Source: an uncultured Acetatifactor sp.
GTDB taxonomy: Bacteria; Bacillota; Clostridia; Lachnospirales; Lachnospiraceae
Direction of reading: 5' to 3'
DNA length: 64,000 nucleotides
Assembly (NCBI GenBank): GCA_934436435.1
Contig: CAKSAN010000017.1
Coordinates: forward strand, 1-64,000
The position numbers were made by a program, and so were the translations under genes. The notes beneath the pieces were generated by a model that was given only the letters and a program-made list of their open reading frames with translations, was not told the origin of the DNA and searched no databases. This document shows positions 44,969-53,676 of the stretch, in pieces (the stretch's first letter is position 1; each line of letters begins with the position of its first letter).

Positions 44969-45934
44969 TTACAGTTGCATCGCATAGATCACTGCCAGCG
45001 ACAGGATGATCTGGATGATGGCAAAACGGAATACGGTCTGTGTATTGGACCAGTCCCACACCTTACGCACATGATCGTGCAGGGGGGTACGCACATTTTT
45101 CAAAATATGGATCTTCAGGAAACGAAGCAGGGAAACCTTAAGCAGCCCCAGGCCTCCGTCCAGGATCAGCACCAGCGCCAGAGGAATAAACAAAAACGGA
45201 CAGCCGCTCTTTAATATGGCGATGCTGATGAACAATCCCATGGCCCGGGAGCCCGCATCTCCCATCATCAGCTTGCTGGGTGTCGCATTGTACCACAGAT
45301 AGCCCAGAATACATACGGCAAACAGCAGGATCAGGAAAGAATAGGTCTCATTAACCGCTTTCATGCGATCCACGATGTAAATGGACATGATCGTAATGAT
45401 CGACAAAGTTCCGGACAGTCCGTCCACACCGTCTGAGCAGTTGGTCACGTTCACAGAGGCCCATACCAGGATCACCGTGAGGATGGCAAATACTACGGGC
45501 GGCAATGTGAATTTCACATGGAACAGTGCCAGCTCCACCACATTGGAGTTATATTTCAGAAACGTGATGGCTACCAGTGCCGCCACGCACAGATCCAGGA
45601 AACCTTTTTTGTACTCACCCCAGGGAGTCTTGGAAGCATCGTCCAGAAATCCTGTCATCATGCAGACTACGATCAGCAACAGGTAGATCACCAGCTCTGC
45701 GCTTAAGGGGGCAAACAGCAAAACAGATGCCACAAATGCCAGCACGAAGATGATTCCGGCACCTCTGGGTTTCCCCGCGGATAATTTTCCGTCATGGGCA
45801 AATTCCCTTCCGGCATCCTTGGGCAGATACGGGCTTAATTTCGCCGTCGCCAGTACAGTCGCTCCAAAAGCAAAAAGGATTCCAAAAAAAGCAAGGAGAG
45901 AACTGCTTCCCTCCGGCAAGATCATCTGTAACAT
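44969..45934 (-). CDS. Divergent MraY-like phospho-N-acetylmuramoyl-pentapeptide transferase
   Basis: A 321-residue polytopic membrane protein (about ten helices) of the MraY/WecA superfamily, which moves phospho-sugars to a polyprenyl phosphate. The start at 45934 follows GAGGG by five bases; a start at 46066 would add 44 implausible residues. Visible motifs are G-F-L-D-D near the first catalytic loop, N-C-S-D-G-V-D-G-L-S-G in place of the usual NLTDGLDGLA, and T-P-L-H-D-H where MraY has a HHH motif. The substrate-loop K-P-R-G-A-G replaces GTPTMGG. It is outside any cell-division cluster; it may be the housekeeping enzyme of this lineage or a paralogue for another polymer. Confidence 0.83.
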   Translation of the reverse strand: MLQMILPEGSSSLLAFFGILFAFGATVLATAKLSPYLPKDAGREFAHDGKLSAGKPRGAGIIFVLAFVASVLLFAPLSAELVIYLLLIVVCMMTGFLDDASKTPWGEYKKGFLDLCVAALVAITFLKYNSNVVELALFHVKFTLPPVVFAILTVILVWASVNVTNCSDGVDGLSGTLSIITIMSIYIVDRMKAVNETYSFLILLFAVCILGYLWYNATPSKLMMGDAGSRAMGLFISIAILKSGCPFLFIPLALVLILDGGLGLLKVSLLRFLKIHILKNVRTPLHDHVRKVWDWSNTQTVFRFAIIQIILSLAVIYAMQL

Positions 45935-46002
45935 ACCATCCCTCGTTTCCACATGAGATACTCTTCCTGATGCTCTCATGCTGTATTTTTCTGATAAATT
46001 CC

Positions 46003-46051
46003 GTAACTGTCCGGAAAGGTATTCATGAAACGAACAGCTCTGAACAGTCAC
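46003..46051. repeat. GTAAC..TTCAG hairpin repeat, copy 3 (imperfect)
   Basis: GTAACTGT (46003-46010) faces ACAGTCAC (46044-46051), preceded by CTCTGA as in copy 1. It lies in the 286-base gap between the MraY-like gene and nudC. Confidence 0.4.
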
Positions 46052-46096
46052 AAAATATTTTAACACAAATATCCCGGAATCTCAAATAATTTCCAC

Positions 46097-46140
46097 AACA
46101 GTTCAGGCATGAACATATCTGTGTGCAGCTGAACTGTTAC
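46097..46140. repeat. GTAAC..TTCAG hairpin repeat, copy 2
   Basis: AACAGTTCAG (46097-46106) pairs with CTGAACTGTT (46129-46138), followed by AC. The centre begins GCATGAA, like the minus-strand centre of copy 1. Confidence 0.55.
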
Positions 46141-46142
46141 GT

Positions 46143-46171
46143 TTGACAGTTTCCCCACGGTGGACTACTAT
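46143..46171 (+). promoter_or_regulatory. Promoter of nudC
   Basis: TTGACA and TACTAT are separated by 17 bases, about 50 bases before the ATG at 46221. The hairpin repeat at 46097-46140 ends three bases before the -35. Confidence 0.65.
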
Positions 46172-46220
46172 ATTCTTATGAACGTTTCTGGAAAAATAAT
46201 CATAAAAGGAGAAATACCCT

Positions 46221-47144
46221 ATGATGATCCATAAGATTGAACCGCATAAATATTACCCGGAGTTCCGGAACCAGGAACCGAAATCTTCCGATTATCTGTT
46301 GTTATTCGACGGGGAAAAGGTCTATCTGCCCTCCCGTGCAGATGTTGCGGATGTTACTGATGCTTCCGCAAATGCAGACTCTCTGTTATATCTTCCTACC
46401 TTTGAGGAGGTTCACAAGCTGTTGAGAATCCGACAGCCTATGGAGCGCTTTTTCCTGGACTGCGAATATCTCTTTTCCATTGACGACAGAGCTTTCTTCC
46501 GCAAGACCACGGAGGAAGCCGGCGCTCTCATGCTTCCGGAGGAAGCTCTCTATTCTTCCGGTGTGTTCCGTAATTTTGAGCCGGAATATCTGGCATTCGC
46601 CGGAATCACCGCCACCCAGATCAACCGTTTCCGTCTGGATAGGAAATTCTGCGGCCGCTGCGGGCATCCCACGGTTCCCAGCACCACGGAGCGGGCCTGC
46701 ATCTGCCCGGAATGCGGTCAGATCGAATATCCCAAGATCTCTCCCGCGGTCATTATCGCCATCGTGGATACCGAGAGGGACAAGCTCCTGATGACCCGTT
46801 ATGCCGGCGGTTCCTACCGTCACTGGGCGTTGGTGGCAGGTTTTGTGGAAGTCGGCGAGACCTTCAAGGGAGCTGCCCGCCGGGAGATCATGGAAGAGGT
46901 GGGATTGAGGGTCAGTGATCTGGTCTATTACAAATCCCAACCCTGGTCCTTCAGCGATTCCGCCATGATCGGTTTCTTCGCGAAGCTGGCCGGCGATCCC
47001 TCCATCGCCTTACAGGAGTCAGAGCTTGGCGAAGCTGCCTGGTTCTCCAGAGAGGATGTCCCTGATCTGCCTTCCACCATCAGTGTCGGGCAGGAGATGA
47101 TCACCCTGTTCAAAAACGGCGGAGATCCATTCTCCCAGAAGTAA
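46221..47144 (+). CDS. nudC: NAD(+) diphosphatase / RNA de-NADding Nudix hydrolase
   Basis: Hydrolyses NADH to NMNH and AMP and may remove NAD caps from RNA. The 307-residue product has a zinc ribbon (F-C-G-R-C-G-H then C-P-E-C-G, residues ~145-175). The Nudix box GFVEVGETFKGAARREIMEEVG fits G-x5-E-x7-R-E-x-x-E-E-x-G. The NudC-specific SQPW motif follows (S-Q-P-W-S-F-S-D-S). AGGAG lies nine bases before the ATG. It is a single gene. Confidence 0.93.
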   Translation: MMIHKIEPHKYYPEFRNQEPKSSDYLLLFDGEKVYLPSRADVADVTDASANADSLLYLPTFEEVHKLLRIRQPMERFFLDCEYLFSIDDRAFFRKTTEEAGALMLPEEALYSSGVFRNFEPEYLAFAGITATQINRFRLDRKFCGRCGHPTVPSTTERACICPECGQIEYPKISPAVIIAIVDTERDKLLMTRYAGGSYRHWALVAGFVEVGETFKGAARREIMEEVGLRVSDLVYYKSQPWSFSDSAMIGFFAKLAGDPSIALQESELGEAAWFSREDVPDLPSTISVGQEMITLFKNGGDPFSQK

Positions 47145-47195
47145 TTGATACCCTTGACCGTTTGGCACTTCTATACGATGATATACCATGACTTT

Positions 47196-47766
47196 GTACC
47201 CCCGTGACTTCGGTCCCGGGGGTATTATTAGTCTCTTTTGCTTCCCATACCCTGCCTCTTCACTTCCCTTGGGTATATTTGGCCTGTTTTGACTTCCTAT
47301 ACCCAGCCTCTTCACTTCCCCTGGGTATATTCGACCTGTTTTGACTTCCTATACCCTGCCTCTTCACTTCCCTTGGGTATATTCCGCCTGTTTTCACTCC
47401 TCATACCCTGCCTCTTCACTTTCCCTGGGTATATTCGACCTGTTTTGCTTTCCTATACCCTGCCTCTTCACTTTCCTTGGGTATATTCGACCTGTTTTGC
47501 TTTCCTATACCCTGCCTCTTCACTTCCCTTGGGTATATTCCGCCTGTTTTCACTCCCCATACCCTGCCTCTTCACTTTCCCTGGGTATATTCGACCTGTT
47601 TTGCTTTCCTATACCCTGCCTCTTCACTTCCCTTGGGTATATTCGACCTGTTTTCACTCCCTATACCCTGCCGGTTCACTTTCCCTGGGTATATTCGACC
47701 TATTTTACCTTCCTGCGCCCCGCTTCCTCTATCTTCCCGGGGCTGAATCGGCTTCCTTCTTCTATT
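47196..47766. repeat. Tandem array of about eleven 51-52 bp units, each with a hairpin
   Basis: Nine close copies of a 52-bp unit span 47247-47714 exactly (9 x 52). Each unit carries ATACCC and GGGTAT arms about 18 bases apart, then ATTCGACCTGTTTT. A divergent 51-bp unit (47196-47246) precedes and a divergent 52-bp unit (47715-47766) follows. In both flanking units the arms are changed on both sides so pairing survives (TACCCCCG/CGGGGGTA and GCCCCG/CGGGGC). The array lies between convergent gene ends. All three plus frames stay largely open because 52 is not a multiple of three and stops are rare, so the open frames are not evidence of protein. Confidence 0.9.
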
Positions 47767-47778
47767 TACACCCACGCA

Positions 47779-47830
47779 CACAAAAAGCCTGCCTCCGACG
47801 ACAACATCGTCATGAGGCAGGCTTTTTGTG
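47779..47830. terminator. Bidirectional terminator next to the tandem array
   Basis: CACAAAAAGCCTGCCTC (47779-47795) and GAGGCAGGCTTTTTGTG (47814-47830) form a 17-bp perfect stem with U-runs on both strands. It serves the flippase gene that stops at 47843. Confidence 0.85.
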
Positions 47831-47842
47831 CTTAAACTCTCT

Positions 47843-49507
47843 TTATCTCAACAAATGGCACTTCTTCGCCACCTTTATCAGCAGATACCCCTTGGGGAAG
47901 CTGCGAAGCTCCTGCTCTGTGATGCCGCGCATCAGGATCAGCATGACAAAGTAGACCACGGCAGCGATCACGATGGCCGGGATCACGGAGATCCGCATGG
48001 ACTTGGTCACCATATACAGGCCCTCATAGATGGCCCAGGCCGCTGCTCCCATAAATGCGGAGGCAAAAGCCGGGATCACAAAGGTTCTGACGATCTCCTG
48101 CCGGTAGCCCACCGCTTTTCGTACCGCCCACTGGTTCAGCACACACATCATGCCGGAATACAGTGTATTGGCAATGGCGATGCTGTACAGATCCAGACTC
48201 GTGAACATCAGAAGCAATACGGCTGCCACCGTCTGTACCACCAGAGAAATTCCGGCATTGACGATCGGCGTATTTACTTTGCCCAGTCCCTGTAAGATCG
48301 AACTGTTCAAGGTCGACAGTGCATAAAAGATGACAGACAGAGACAAAGTCATCAGCAGTGCTGCTGCCAGATTCAGTTCCTCCGCCGTCTTGTTCGTAAA
48401 CAACAGGCTGATCACCGGCTTCGCCAGCACGCAGAGTCCTACCGCACAGGGAATCGAGATCACCATAGTGGTCTTCACTGCCAGCCCGATCTTCTCTCTG
48501 GCCCCTTTCACATCCCGGGCCGCCATCAGCTGTGCCACGGAAGGAATCATAGCCGAAGCCATGGCCGAGGCAAAGGCGATGGGAATATTGGACATGGTCA
48601 GCGACTGTCCGGAGAAAATACCGTATTTCTCATAAATAGATACCGTATCCAGCCCCCGCAGGTTCGGATACCATTTGGTGTAAATACTGTTGTTGACCGT
48701 ACTGCTCAGATTGTATACGGCAGTACTTAAAATAAACGGCGTCACCACCAGGGTGATCGTCTTGAAAATCTGTCCGTAGGAATCTACATGCGAATGTCTG
48801 TCATGCTGCACTCTGCGCAGGATCATCTTCCGGTTCAGGGCATAGACACCGGCCATGAAAAGTAATGCCACCAGCACGCCAACACCGGTACCCAGTGCAC
48901 TTCCCACCGCACCGTAGGTTGCTCTGGTCACCTGTCCTTCCTGATCCGCCGGGACCTCCATGGTTCCCATGAACAGATTGATCAGCAGATAGGCCGCACC
49001 CACGCTGATCACCGCATTGGCGATCTGCTCCAGGATCTGTGACACGGAAGTCTGCGCCATGCTCTTATGGGCCTGAAAATAACCCCGCAGGACACCCAGA
49101 ATGCCGTAGACAAAGATCGTCGGTGCAAAGGTGCGCAGTACCGTGATCGCCGCTCCCGACACGAACAATCCCGCTCCAAAAAACAGAAAAAGGCTGGCAA
49201 TGCCGCCAACCACTAAGACATAGATCATGGCTCCGTGGAACAATCTGTGGGCATTGCGGTATTCCCTTTCTCCCAGCTTCTGGGCGATTGCCTTGGAGAT
49301 CGCCGAGGGGATGCTGTAGGAAGAGATCAGCAGGATGATGGTGTAATAGTTGTACGCGGACTGGTAATACCCCAGTCCCAGATTGCCAATTACACTCTGT
49401 AAAGGGCCCCTGTAAAGGAGCCCTATGATTCTGCTGATGATTCCGGCCGCCGCCAGAATTCCCGCCTGCATGATAAAATTGTTCTTGGAACTGTTCTTAT
49501 CTGCCAT
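47843..49507 (-). CDS. MOP-superfamily flippase (SpoVB/MurJ-like polysaccharide biosynthesis protein)
   Basis: A 554-residue protein with about fourteen membrane helices, beginning with the SpoVB-like pattern N-F-I-M-Q-A-G-I-L-A-A-A-G-I-I-S-R-I-I-G. It has Y-N-Y-Y-T-I-I-L-L-I-S-S-Y-S-I-P-S-A-I-S near residue 55, typical of the group that flips lipid-linked sugars or lipid II. It may supply the vegetative or sporulation flippase. It is encoded 23 bases after glgA, which is probably coincidental. Confidence 0.9.
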   Translation of the reverse strand: MADKNSSKNNFIMQAGILAAAGIISRIIGLLYRGPLQSVIGNLGLGYYQSAYNYYTIILLISSYSIPSAISKAIAQKLGEREYRNAHRLFHGAMIYVLVVGGIASLFLFFGAGLFVSGAAITVLRTFAPTIFVYGILGVLRGYFQAHKSMAQTSVSQILEQIANAVISVGAAYLLINLFMGTMEVPADQEGQVTRATYGAVGSALGTGVGVLVALLFMAGVYALNRKMILRRVQHDRHSHVDSYGQIFKTITLVVTPFILSTAVYNLSSTVNNSIYTKWYPNLRGLDTVSIYEKYGIFSGQSLTMSNIPIAFASAMASAMIPSVAQLMAARDVKGAREKIGLAVKTTMVISIPCAVGLCVLAKPVISLLFTNKTAEELNLAAALLMTLSLSVIFYALSTLNSSILQGLGKVNTPIVNAGISLVVQTVAAVLLLMFTSLDLYSIAIANTLYSGMMCVLNQWAVRKAVGYRQEIVRTFVIPAFASAFMGAAAWAIYEGLYMVTKSMRISVIPAIVIAAVVYFVMLILMRGITEQELRSFPKGYLLIKVAKKCHLLR

Positions 49508-49530
49508 CTTTCTTACCTTACTTTGGTTCT

Positions 49531-50976
49531 TTATCCGATCAGCCAGTCATACATCTCCTGATATTTTCTGGCGGATACTTTCCAGGAATAATCGGTGGCC
49601 ATGGCACGATCCACGATCTTATTCCACTCTCTCTTCCTGTCATAGTAAATATGCTCCGCATAACGGATCGTATTCAGCATCTCGTGTGCATTGTAATTCG
49701 TAAAGCTGAAGCCCGTGCCGGTGTTCTCGTATTCGTTGTAGGGCTGTACGGTATCCTTCAGTCCGCCGGTCTCTCTGACGATAGGCACAGTGCCGTAACG
49801 CAGCGCGATCAGCTGACTCAGGCCGCAGGGTTCGAACAGGGACGGCATCAGATAAGCATCACACGCCGCATAGATTTTATGGGACAGTGCATCCGAATAG
49901 TAAATATTGGCAGACACCTTGTCTCCATACTTCCAGTCGAAATGACGGAACATGTTCTCGTAACGTTCCTCACCGGTACCCAGTACCACGAACTGGATAT
50001 CATCCTGACACAGTTCATCCATGACATAAGCGATCAGATCCAGTCCCTTCTGGTCTGTCAGTCGGGATACCAGACCGATCATCATTTTCCTGTCATCTAC
50101 ACGAAGTCCCAGCTCTTCCTGCAGGGCACGCTTGTTCTTCACCTTTTCCTTGCGGAAGTTCACTGCATTATATGCTTTTACGATGTTTTTATCCGTTTCC
50201 GGGTTAAACTCTTCATAGTCGATGCCATTGACGATACCACGCAGATCATGACTTCTGGCACGCAGCAGTCCGTCCAGACCCTCTCCGTAGAACGGGGTCT
50301 TGATCTCCTCCGCATAGGTATCACTTACCGTGGTCACCGCATCCGCAAATACAATACCGCCCTTCAACAGGTTCGCATCTTTATAAGCCTCCAGCTTATC
50401 CGCAGTGAAATAATACTCCGGCAGACCGGTAATGCTCTGTACCGTCTTCACATCCCATTTTCCCTGGAACTTCAGGTTATGTATAGTGATAACGGACTTA
50501 ATGTTGCGGTAAAAATCTCCGCCGTGGAAACGCTCTTTCAGGTATACCGGGATCAGTCCGGTCTGCCAGTCATGGCAATGAATCAGATCCGGCTGGAAAT
50601 TCAAAAGCGGTAATGCCGACAGCACTGCCTTGCAGAAGTACGCATACTTCTCGATCTCATATCTGGGATCATCTCCGTAAGGCTTGAAGCCTCCGAAATA
50701 GCTCTCATTGTCGATGAAATAGTAGTGTACTCCGGCTTCCTCCGCCTCCAGCACTCCCACATACACATTCTGCCAGTTGAAATCCATGTAGAAATGTGTC
50801 ACATACTTCAGTTTATCCTTCATTTCCTGTTTCATACAGGTGTACTTCGGAATAAACACTCTTACATCAAAATACTCCTTGTCAATATACTTCGGCAAAG
50901 ATCCTACGACATCCGCAAGTCCTCCGGTCTTGATAAAAGGTACGCCTTCCGATGCGGCAAAAAGAATTTTTTTCAT
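49531..50976 (-). CDS. glgA: Glycogen synthase (ADP-glucose)
   Basis: Extends glycogen from ADP-glucose. The 481-residue GT5 protein starts M-K-K-I-L-F-A-A-S-E-G-V-P-F-I-K-T-G-G-L-A-D-V, carrying the KTGGL nucleotide-binding motif. Near the C-terminus E-P-C-G-L-S-Q-L-I-A-L-R-Y-G-T includes the conserved glutamate. The ATG at 50976, with GGAGGG five bases upstream, is preferred to 50991. glgB, glgC and glgP are not in the window. Confidence 0.95.
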   Translation of the reverse strand: MKKILFAASEGVPFIKTGGLADVVGSLPKYIDKEYFDVRVFIPKYTCMKQEMKDKLKYVTHFYMDFNWQNVYVGVLEAEEAGVHYYFIDNESYFGGFKPYGDDPRYEIEKYAYFCKAVLSALPLLNFQPDLIHCHDWQTGLIPVYLKERFHGGDFYRNIKSVITIHNLKFQGKWDVKTVQSITGLPEYYFTADKLEAYKDANLLKGGIVFADAVTTVSDTYAEEIKTPFYGEGLDGLLRARSHDLRGIVNGIDYEEFNPETDKNIVKAYNAVNFRKEKVKNKRALQEELGLRVDDRKMMIGLVSRLTDQKGLDLIAYVMDELCQDDIQFVVLGTGEERYENMFRHFDWKYGDKVSANIYYSDALSHKIYAACDAYLMPSLFEPCGLSQLIALRYGTVPIVRETGGLKDTVQPYNEYENTGTGFSFTNYNAHEMLNTIRYAEHIYYDRKREWNKIVDRAMATDYSWKVSARKYQEMYDWLIG

Positions 50977-51093
50977 GTAAACCCTCCACATATGCTACGG
51001 CTTGTATTTCAAAAACATAAATAGATTATAACATGTTTGGCATTTATAGAAAAGAGGGCATCCATAATTTAATACTTTCATTTCCGGTCAAAA

Positions 51094-51139
51094 TTTCCTT
51101 ACCAATGGCAGCGTTAATAACAATGCTATTGGCAGGAAA
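51094..51139 (-). terminator. Imperfect terminator after the Spo0A-like gene
   Basis: TTTCCT and CCAAT on one arm pair with ATTGG and AGGAAA on the other. On the minus strand AATTTTGACC follows. The stem has mismatches. Confidence 0.45.
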
Positions 51140-51153
51140 GGCGGCCGCGCTCA

Positions 51154-51681
51154 TCAGCTTCTGTAGGAAAGTCGGATTCTGTCGGCGATCAGGGCAATAA
51201 ATTCAGAGTTGGTAGGCTTGCCCTTGCCGGTGTCGATGGTATAGCCGAACATGGCATCCAGGGTCTCCATGCGGCCTCTGCTCCAGGCGACCTCAATCGC
51301 ATGGCGGATGGCACGCTCCACGCGGCTGGGTGTGGTCTGGAAACGCTTGGCAATGGTAGGATACAGGATCTTTGTAATGGAACTGATCATGGCCGGATCC
51401 TCCACCGACATCATGATGGCTTCCCTTAAGTACTGGTATCCTTTGATATGTGCCGGGACTCCGATCTCATGGATCATATCCGTGACATCCTTTTCCAGGT
51501 CATGGATGACTTCCGGGGTCTGTTCCTTCTTTTCTGTCATTTTTTCTGCGCTGTCCTTGGCGTTTTTCGTAGAAGGAACCGTGATCATAATTTGGAATTC
51601 CTTGTTGGCATTCATCAGATCCCCCAGGATTTTGTATACTTTTTCATTATCCTTTGTAGTTGTAATGTTTAATTTTTCCAT
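51154..51681 (-). CDS. Spo0A C-terminal DNA-binding domain protein lacking a receiver
   Basis: A 175-residue probable DNA-binding protein. From about residue 64 it follows the Spo0A effector domain closely ([46 protein letters not shown]). The receiver domain of Spo0A is replaced by a ~60-residue N-terminus with no phospho-acceptor aspartate motif. The ATG has GGAGG upstream and the gene its own promoter (51729-51758). It probably recognises Spo0A-box-like DNA without needing phosphorylation; whether it activates or antagonises sporulation is unknown. Confidence 0.9.
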   Translation of the reverse strand: MEKLNITTTKDNEKVYKILGDLMNANKEFQIMITVPSTKNAKDSAEKMTEKKEQTPEVIHDLEKDVTDMIHEIGVPAHIKGYQYLREAIMMSVEDPAMISSITKILYPTIAKRFQTTPSRVERAIRHAIEVAWSRGRMETLDAMFGYTIDTGKGKPTNSEFIALIADRIRLSYRS

Positions 51682-51728
51682 TAAACTACCTCCATGACTA
51701 CAAAACTACTTTTTTCACGTACCGTTCT

Positions 51729-51758
51729 ATTATAAATAGATATGCGCCACGGCTTCAA
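51729..51758 (-). promoter_or_regulatory. Promoter of the Spo0A-like gene
   Basis: TTGAAG and TATAAT are separated by 18 bases on the minus strand. Confidence 0.55.
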
Positions 51759-51795
51759 GCAGAACCCATCGCAAGATTTTTCCAAATTTCGCATT

Positions 51796-51825
51796 AAAAA
51801 AAGCACCCGGAATGACCCGGGTGCC
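51796..51825 (-). terminator. Terminator of the HEAT-repeat gene
   Basis: GCACCCGG (51803-51810) and CCGGGTGC (51817-51824); on the minus strand seven U residues follow. Confidence 0.85.
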
Positions 51826-51871
51826 TATAAGAGGGAAAATGTATAAGTAGAAAAACTACGAGTAAAGCAAA

Positions 51872-52204
51872 TTAATGATGCTCTGCCAGGGTGTGAAGGG
51901 CATCTTTGATAGCCGTCTTCACCGTCTCATCCTGCTCTGCATTCAGTCTGTGCAGCAGATAGGTCTTGGCATATTCGGTACCAATGTTGCCCAATGCTTT
52001 TGCTGCTTCAATTCGGATCTTAGCATCCGGATTGTCGATCATATGAGCAATGCTGTTGACACTGTCCTCATCCTTAATCTGGCTCAGTGCCTCAAGTGCA
52101 GCCACCACTACCACATCATCGGATGAACCCAGATATTTGATGATCTTGTCGGATTTTCCTTTCTCCTGTAATTTCTGAATCTTACTTAAATCATGTTGTT
52201 CCAT
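51872..52204 (-). CDS. Small HEAT-repeat protein
   Basis: A 110-residue soluble protein made of helical HEAT-like repeats; the clearest is D-A-K-I-R-I-E-A-A-K-A-L-G-N-I-G-T-E-Y-A. Such proteins act as scaffolds or bind other proteins; no catalytic site is present. It has its own promoter (52306-52334) and terminator. Its partner is unknown. Confidence 0.82.
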   Translation of the reverse strand: MEQHDLSKIQKLQEKGKSDKIIKYLGSSDDVVVVAALEALSQIKDEDSVNSIAHMIDNPDAKIRIEAAKALGNIGTEYAKTYLLHRLNAEQDETVKTAIKDALHTLAEHH

Positions 52205-52305
52205 AAAAACGCGCCTCTTTCTTTCTGCCAGCGCGGGGGCGGTAAAATCGTCTCCGGATCATCACTGTATGTCGCCTGTGGTGATTGGCTTTTCTTGATA
52301 ATGTT

Positions 52306-52334
52306 ATAATACCACCTTATTTGTCAGAAAACAA
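52306..52334 (-). promoter_or_regulatory. Promoter of the HEAT-repeat gene
   Basis: TTGTTT and TATTAT are separated by 17 bases on the minus strand. Confidence 0.5.
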
Positions 52335-52381
52335 TTATAGCAAAATGAAGGATTTCTAAAAATTCTATAACCTCGATTCAC

Positions 52382-52410
52382 TTGTCCCCCGGTAGATTTT
52401 ATATTATACT
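52382..52410 (+). promoter_or_regulatory. Promoter of the DUF4317 gene
   Basis: TTGTCC and TATACT are separated by 17 bases, about 45 bases before the ATG at 52455. Confidence 0.55.
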
Positions 52411-52454
52411 GGTATCAATTCAAACTTATACAGAAACTGAAAGAAGGTACTCTC

Positions 52455-53615
52455 ATGACAAAACAGGAAATCAGCGAAATCAAAAAGCTGTTCACCCCGA
52501 AAAACTGCTCCATCACCCGGATCTGCGGGTGTTATGTGGACGGAGAAAAAAATAAAAAAACAGAATTAAAGCAGGCCTTTCTGGCGCTGCCTGAGGAGGA
52601 GATGTTCAAGTACTTTGAGATTCTGCGTAAGAGCCTGTCCGGCACCATCGGCAAGAATCTGCTGAATCTGGAATTTCCTTTAAAGAGTGAGACGGAAGGC
52701 GGCACCCAGGAATTTCTGCTGCGTCTGCGGGACAGCCGTCTGAAGGACGACGATCTGCTGGAACAGTTCTATGACCGCATTATTGAATCCTATGAATATG
52801 TGGGCAATTATCTGATCCTGCTGATCCATGATGCCTACGATGTACCGGGGCGTACCCGGGACGGCATCGAGATGGAAGACGCTTCCGACGAAGTATATGA
52901 ATATATCCTCACCTGTATCTGCCCTGTGGATCTGTCCAAGCCGGGTCTAAGCTACAATGCCGTGGAAAATACCTTCCAGAACCGTATCCGTGACTGGGTG
53001 GTAGGCATGCCGGATACTGCCTTCCTGTTCCCCGCTTTCAATGACCGGAGCACGGATCTGCACAGCACTCTGTATTACTCCAAAGATGCGGAGGAATTAA
53101 AAGAGAATTTCGTAGACCTGATGTTAGGCTGTCCGCTTCCCCTGTCCGCCGGCGGTCAGAAAGAGACCTTCCAGACACTGGTGGAGGAAACACTGGGCAA
53201 TACCTGCGATATCGAAGTGGTAAAGAACATCCATGAGAAAATGAGTGAGATCGCTCAGGAACACAAAGAAGATCCCGAACCTGTGGTGCTGGATAAAAAT
53301 GAAGTGAAGACCATTTTCGCCAGCAGCGGTGTGGCCAACGACCGCATGGAGGTCTTCGACCAATGCTTTGATGAGACTGCCGGAGAAAATACCTCCCTCA
53401 TGATGACCAATGTCTACAATCCCCGCAGCTTTGAGGTAAAGACACCGGATGTAGTCATCAAAGTCAACCCCGAGCGCACAGATCTTGTCAACACGAAACT
53501 GATCGACGGCAGACAGTGCCTCGTGATCGAGCTGGATGGCAATATAGAGGTCAACGGCATTGCTGTCCGGGCTGCCGGAAGTGCGGGCACCGAAAGTGAG
53601 GATGCCGAAGAATAG
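52455..53615 (+). CDS. DUF4317 family protein
   Basis: A 386-residue cytosolic protein of a family common in Lachnospiraceae, with unknown function. It begins M-T-K-Q-E-I-S-E-I-K-K-L-F-T-P-K-N-C-S-I-T-R-I-C-G-C-Y, the family's usual start, and contains A-L-P-E-E-E-M-F-K-Y near residue 47. No membrane segment, signal peptide or nucleotide-binding motif is seen. It is a single gene facing the SMC-like ATPase gene, with a hairpin between the stops. Confidence 0.9.
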   Translation: MTKQEISEIKKLFTPKNCSITRICGCYVDGEKNKKTELKQAFLALPEEEMFKYFEILRKSLSGTIGKNLLNLEFPLKSETEGGTQEFLLRLRDSRLKDDDLLEQFYDRIIESYEYVGNYLILLIHDAYDVPGRTRDGIEMEDASDEVYEYILTCICPVDLSKPGLSYNAVENTFQNRIRDWVVGMPDTAFLFPAFNDRSTDLHSTLYYSKDAEELKENFVDLMLGCPLPLSAGGQKETFQTLVEETLGNTCDIEVVKNIHEKMSEIAQEHKEDPEPVVLDKNEVKTIFASSGVANDRMEVFDQCFDETAGENTSLMMTNVYNPRSFEVKTPDVVIKVNPERTDLVNTKLIDGRQCLVIELDGNIEVNGIAVRAAGSAGTESEDAEE

Positions 53616-53634
53616 TTGTCTCCTGAAATACAGC

Positions 53635-53668
53635 ATGCCCTCCACCGGTCAGACCCGATGGAGGGCAT
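53635..53668. terminator. Stem-loop between convergent DUF4317 and ATPase genes
   Basis: ATGCCCTCCA (53635-53644) pairs perfectly with TGGAGGGCAT (53659-53668). There is no long U-run, so termination is likely but not certain. Confidence 0.6.
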
Positions 53669-53676
53669 GTCTCGTA

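Noticed and set aside
47196-47766. CRISPR array
   Set aside because: Units are directly adjacent with no unique spacers, and no cas genes are nearby.
47238-47954. Repetitive open frames across the 52-bp array
   Set aside because: The unit length is not a multiple of three, so all three forward frames are open only through lack of stop triplets. No start signals are present, and hairpin conservation argues for a nucleic-acid role.
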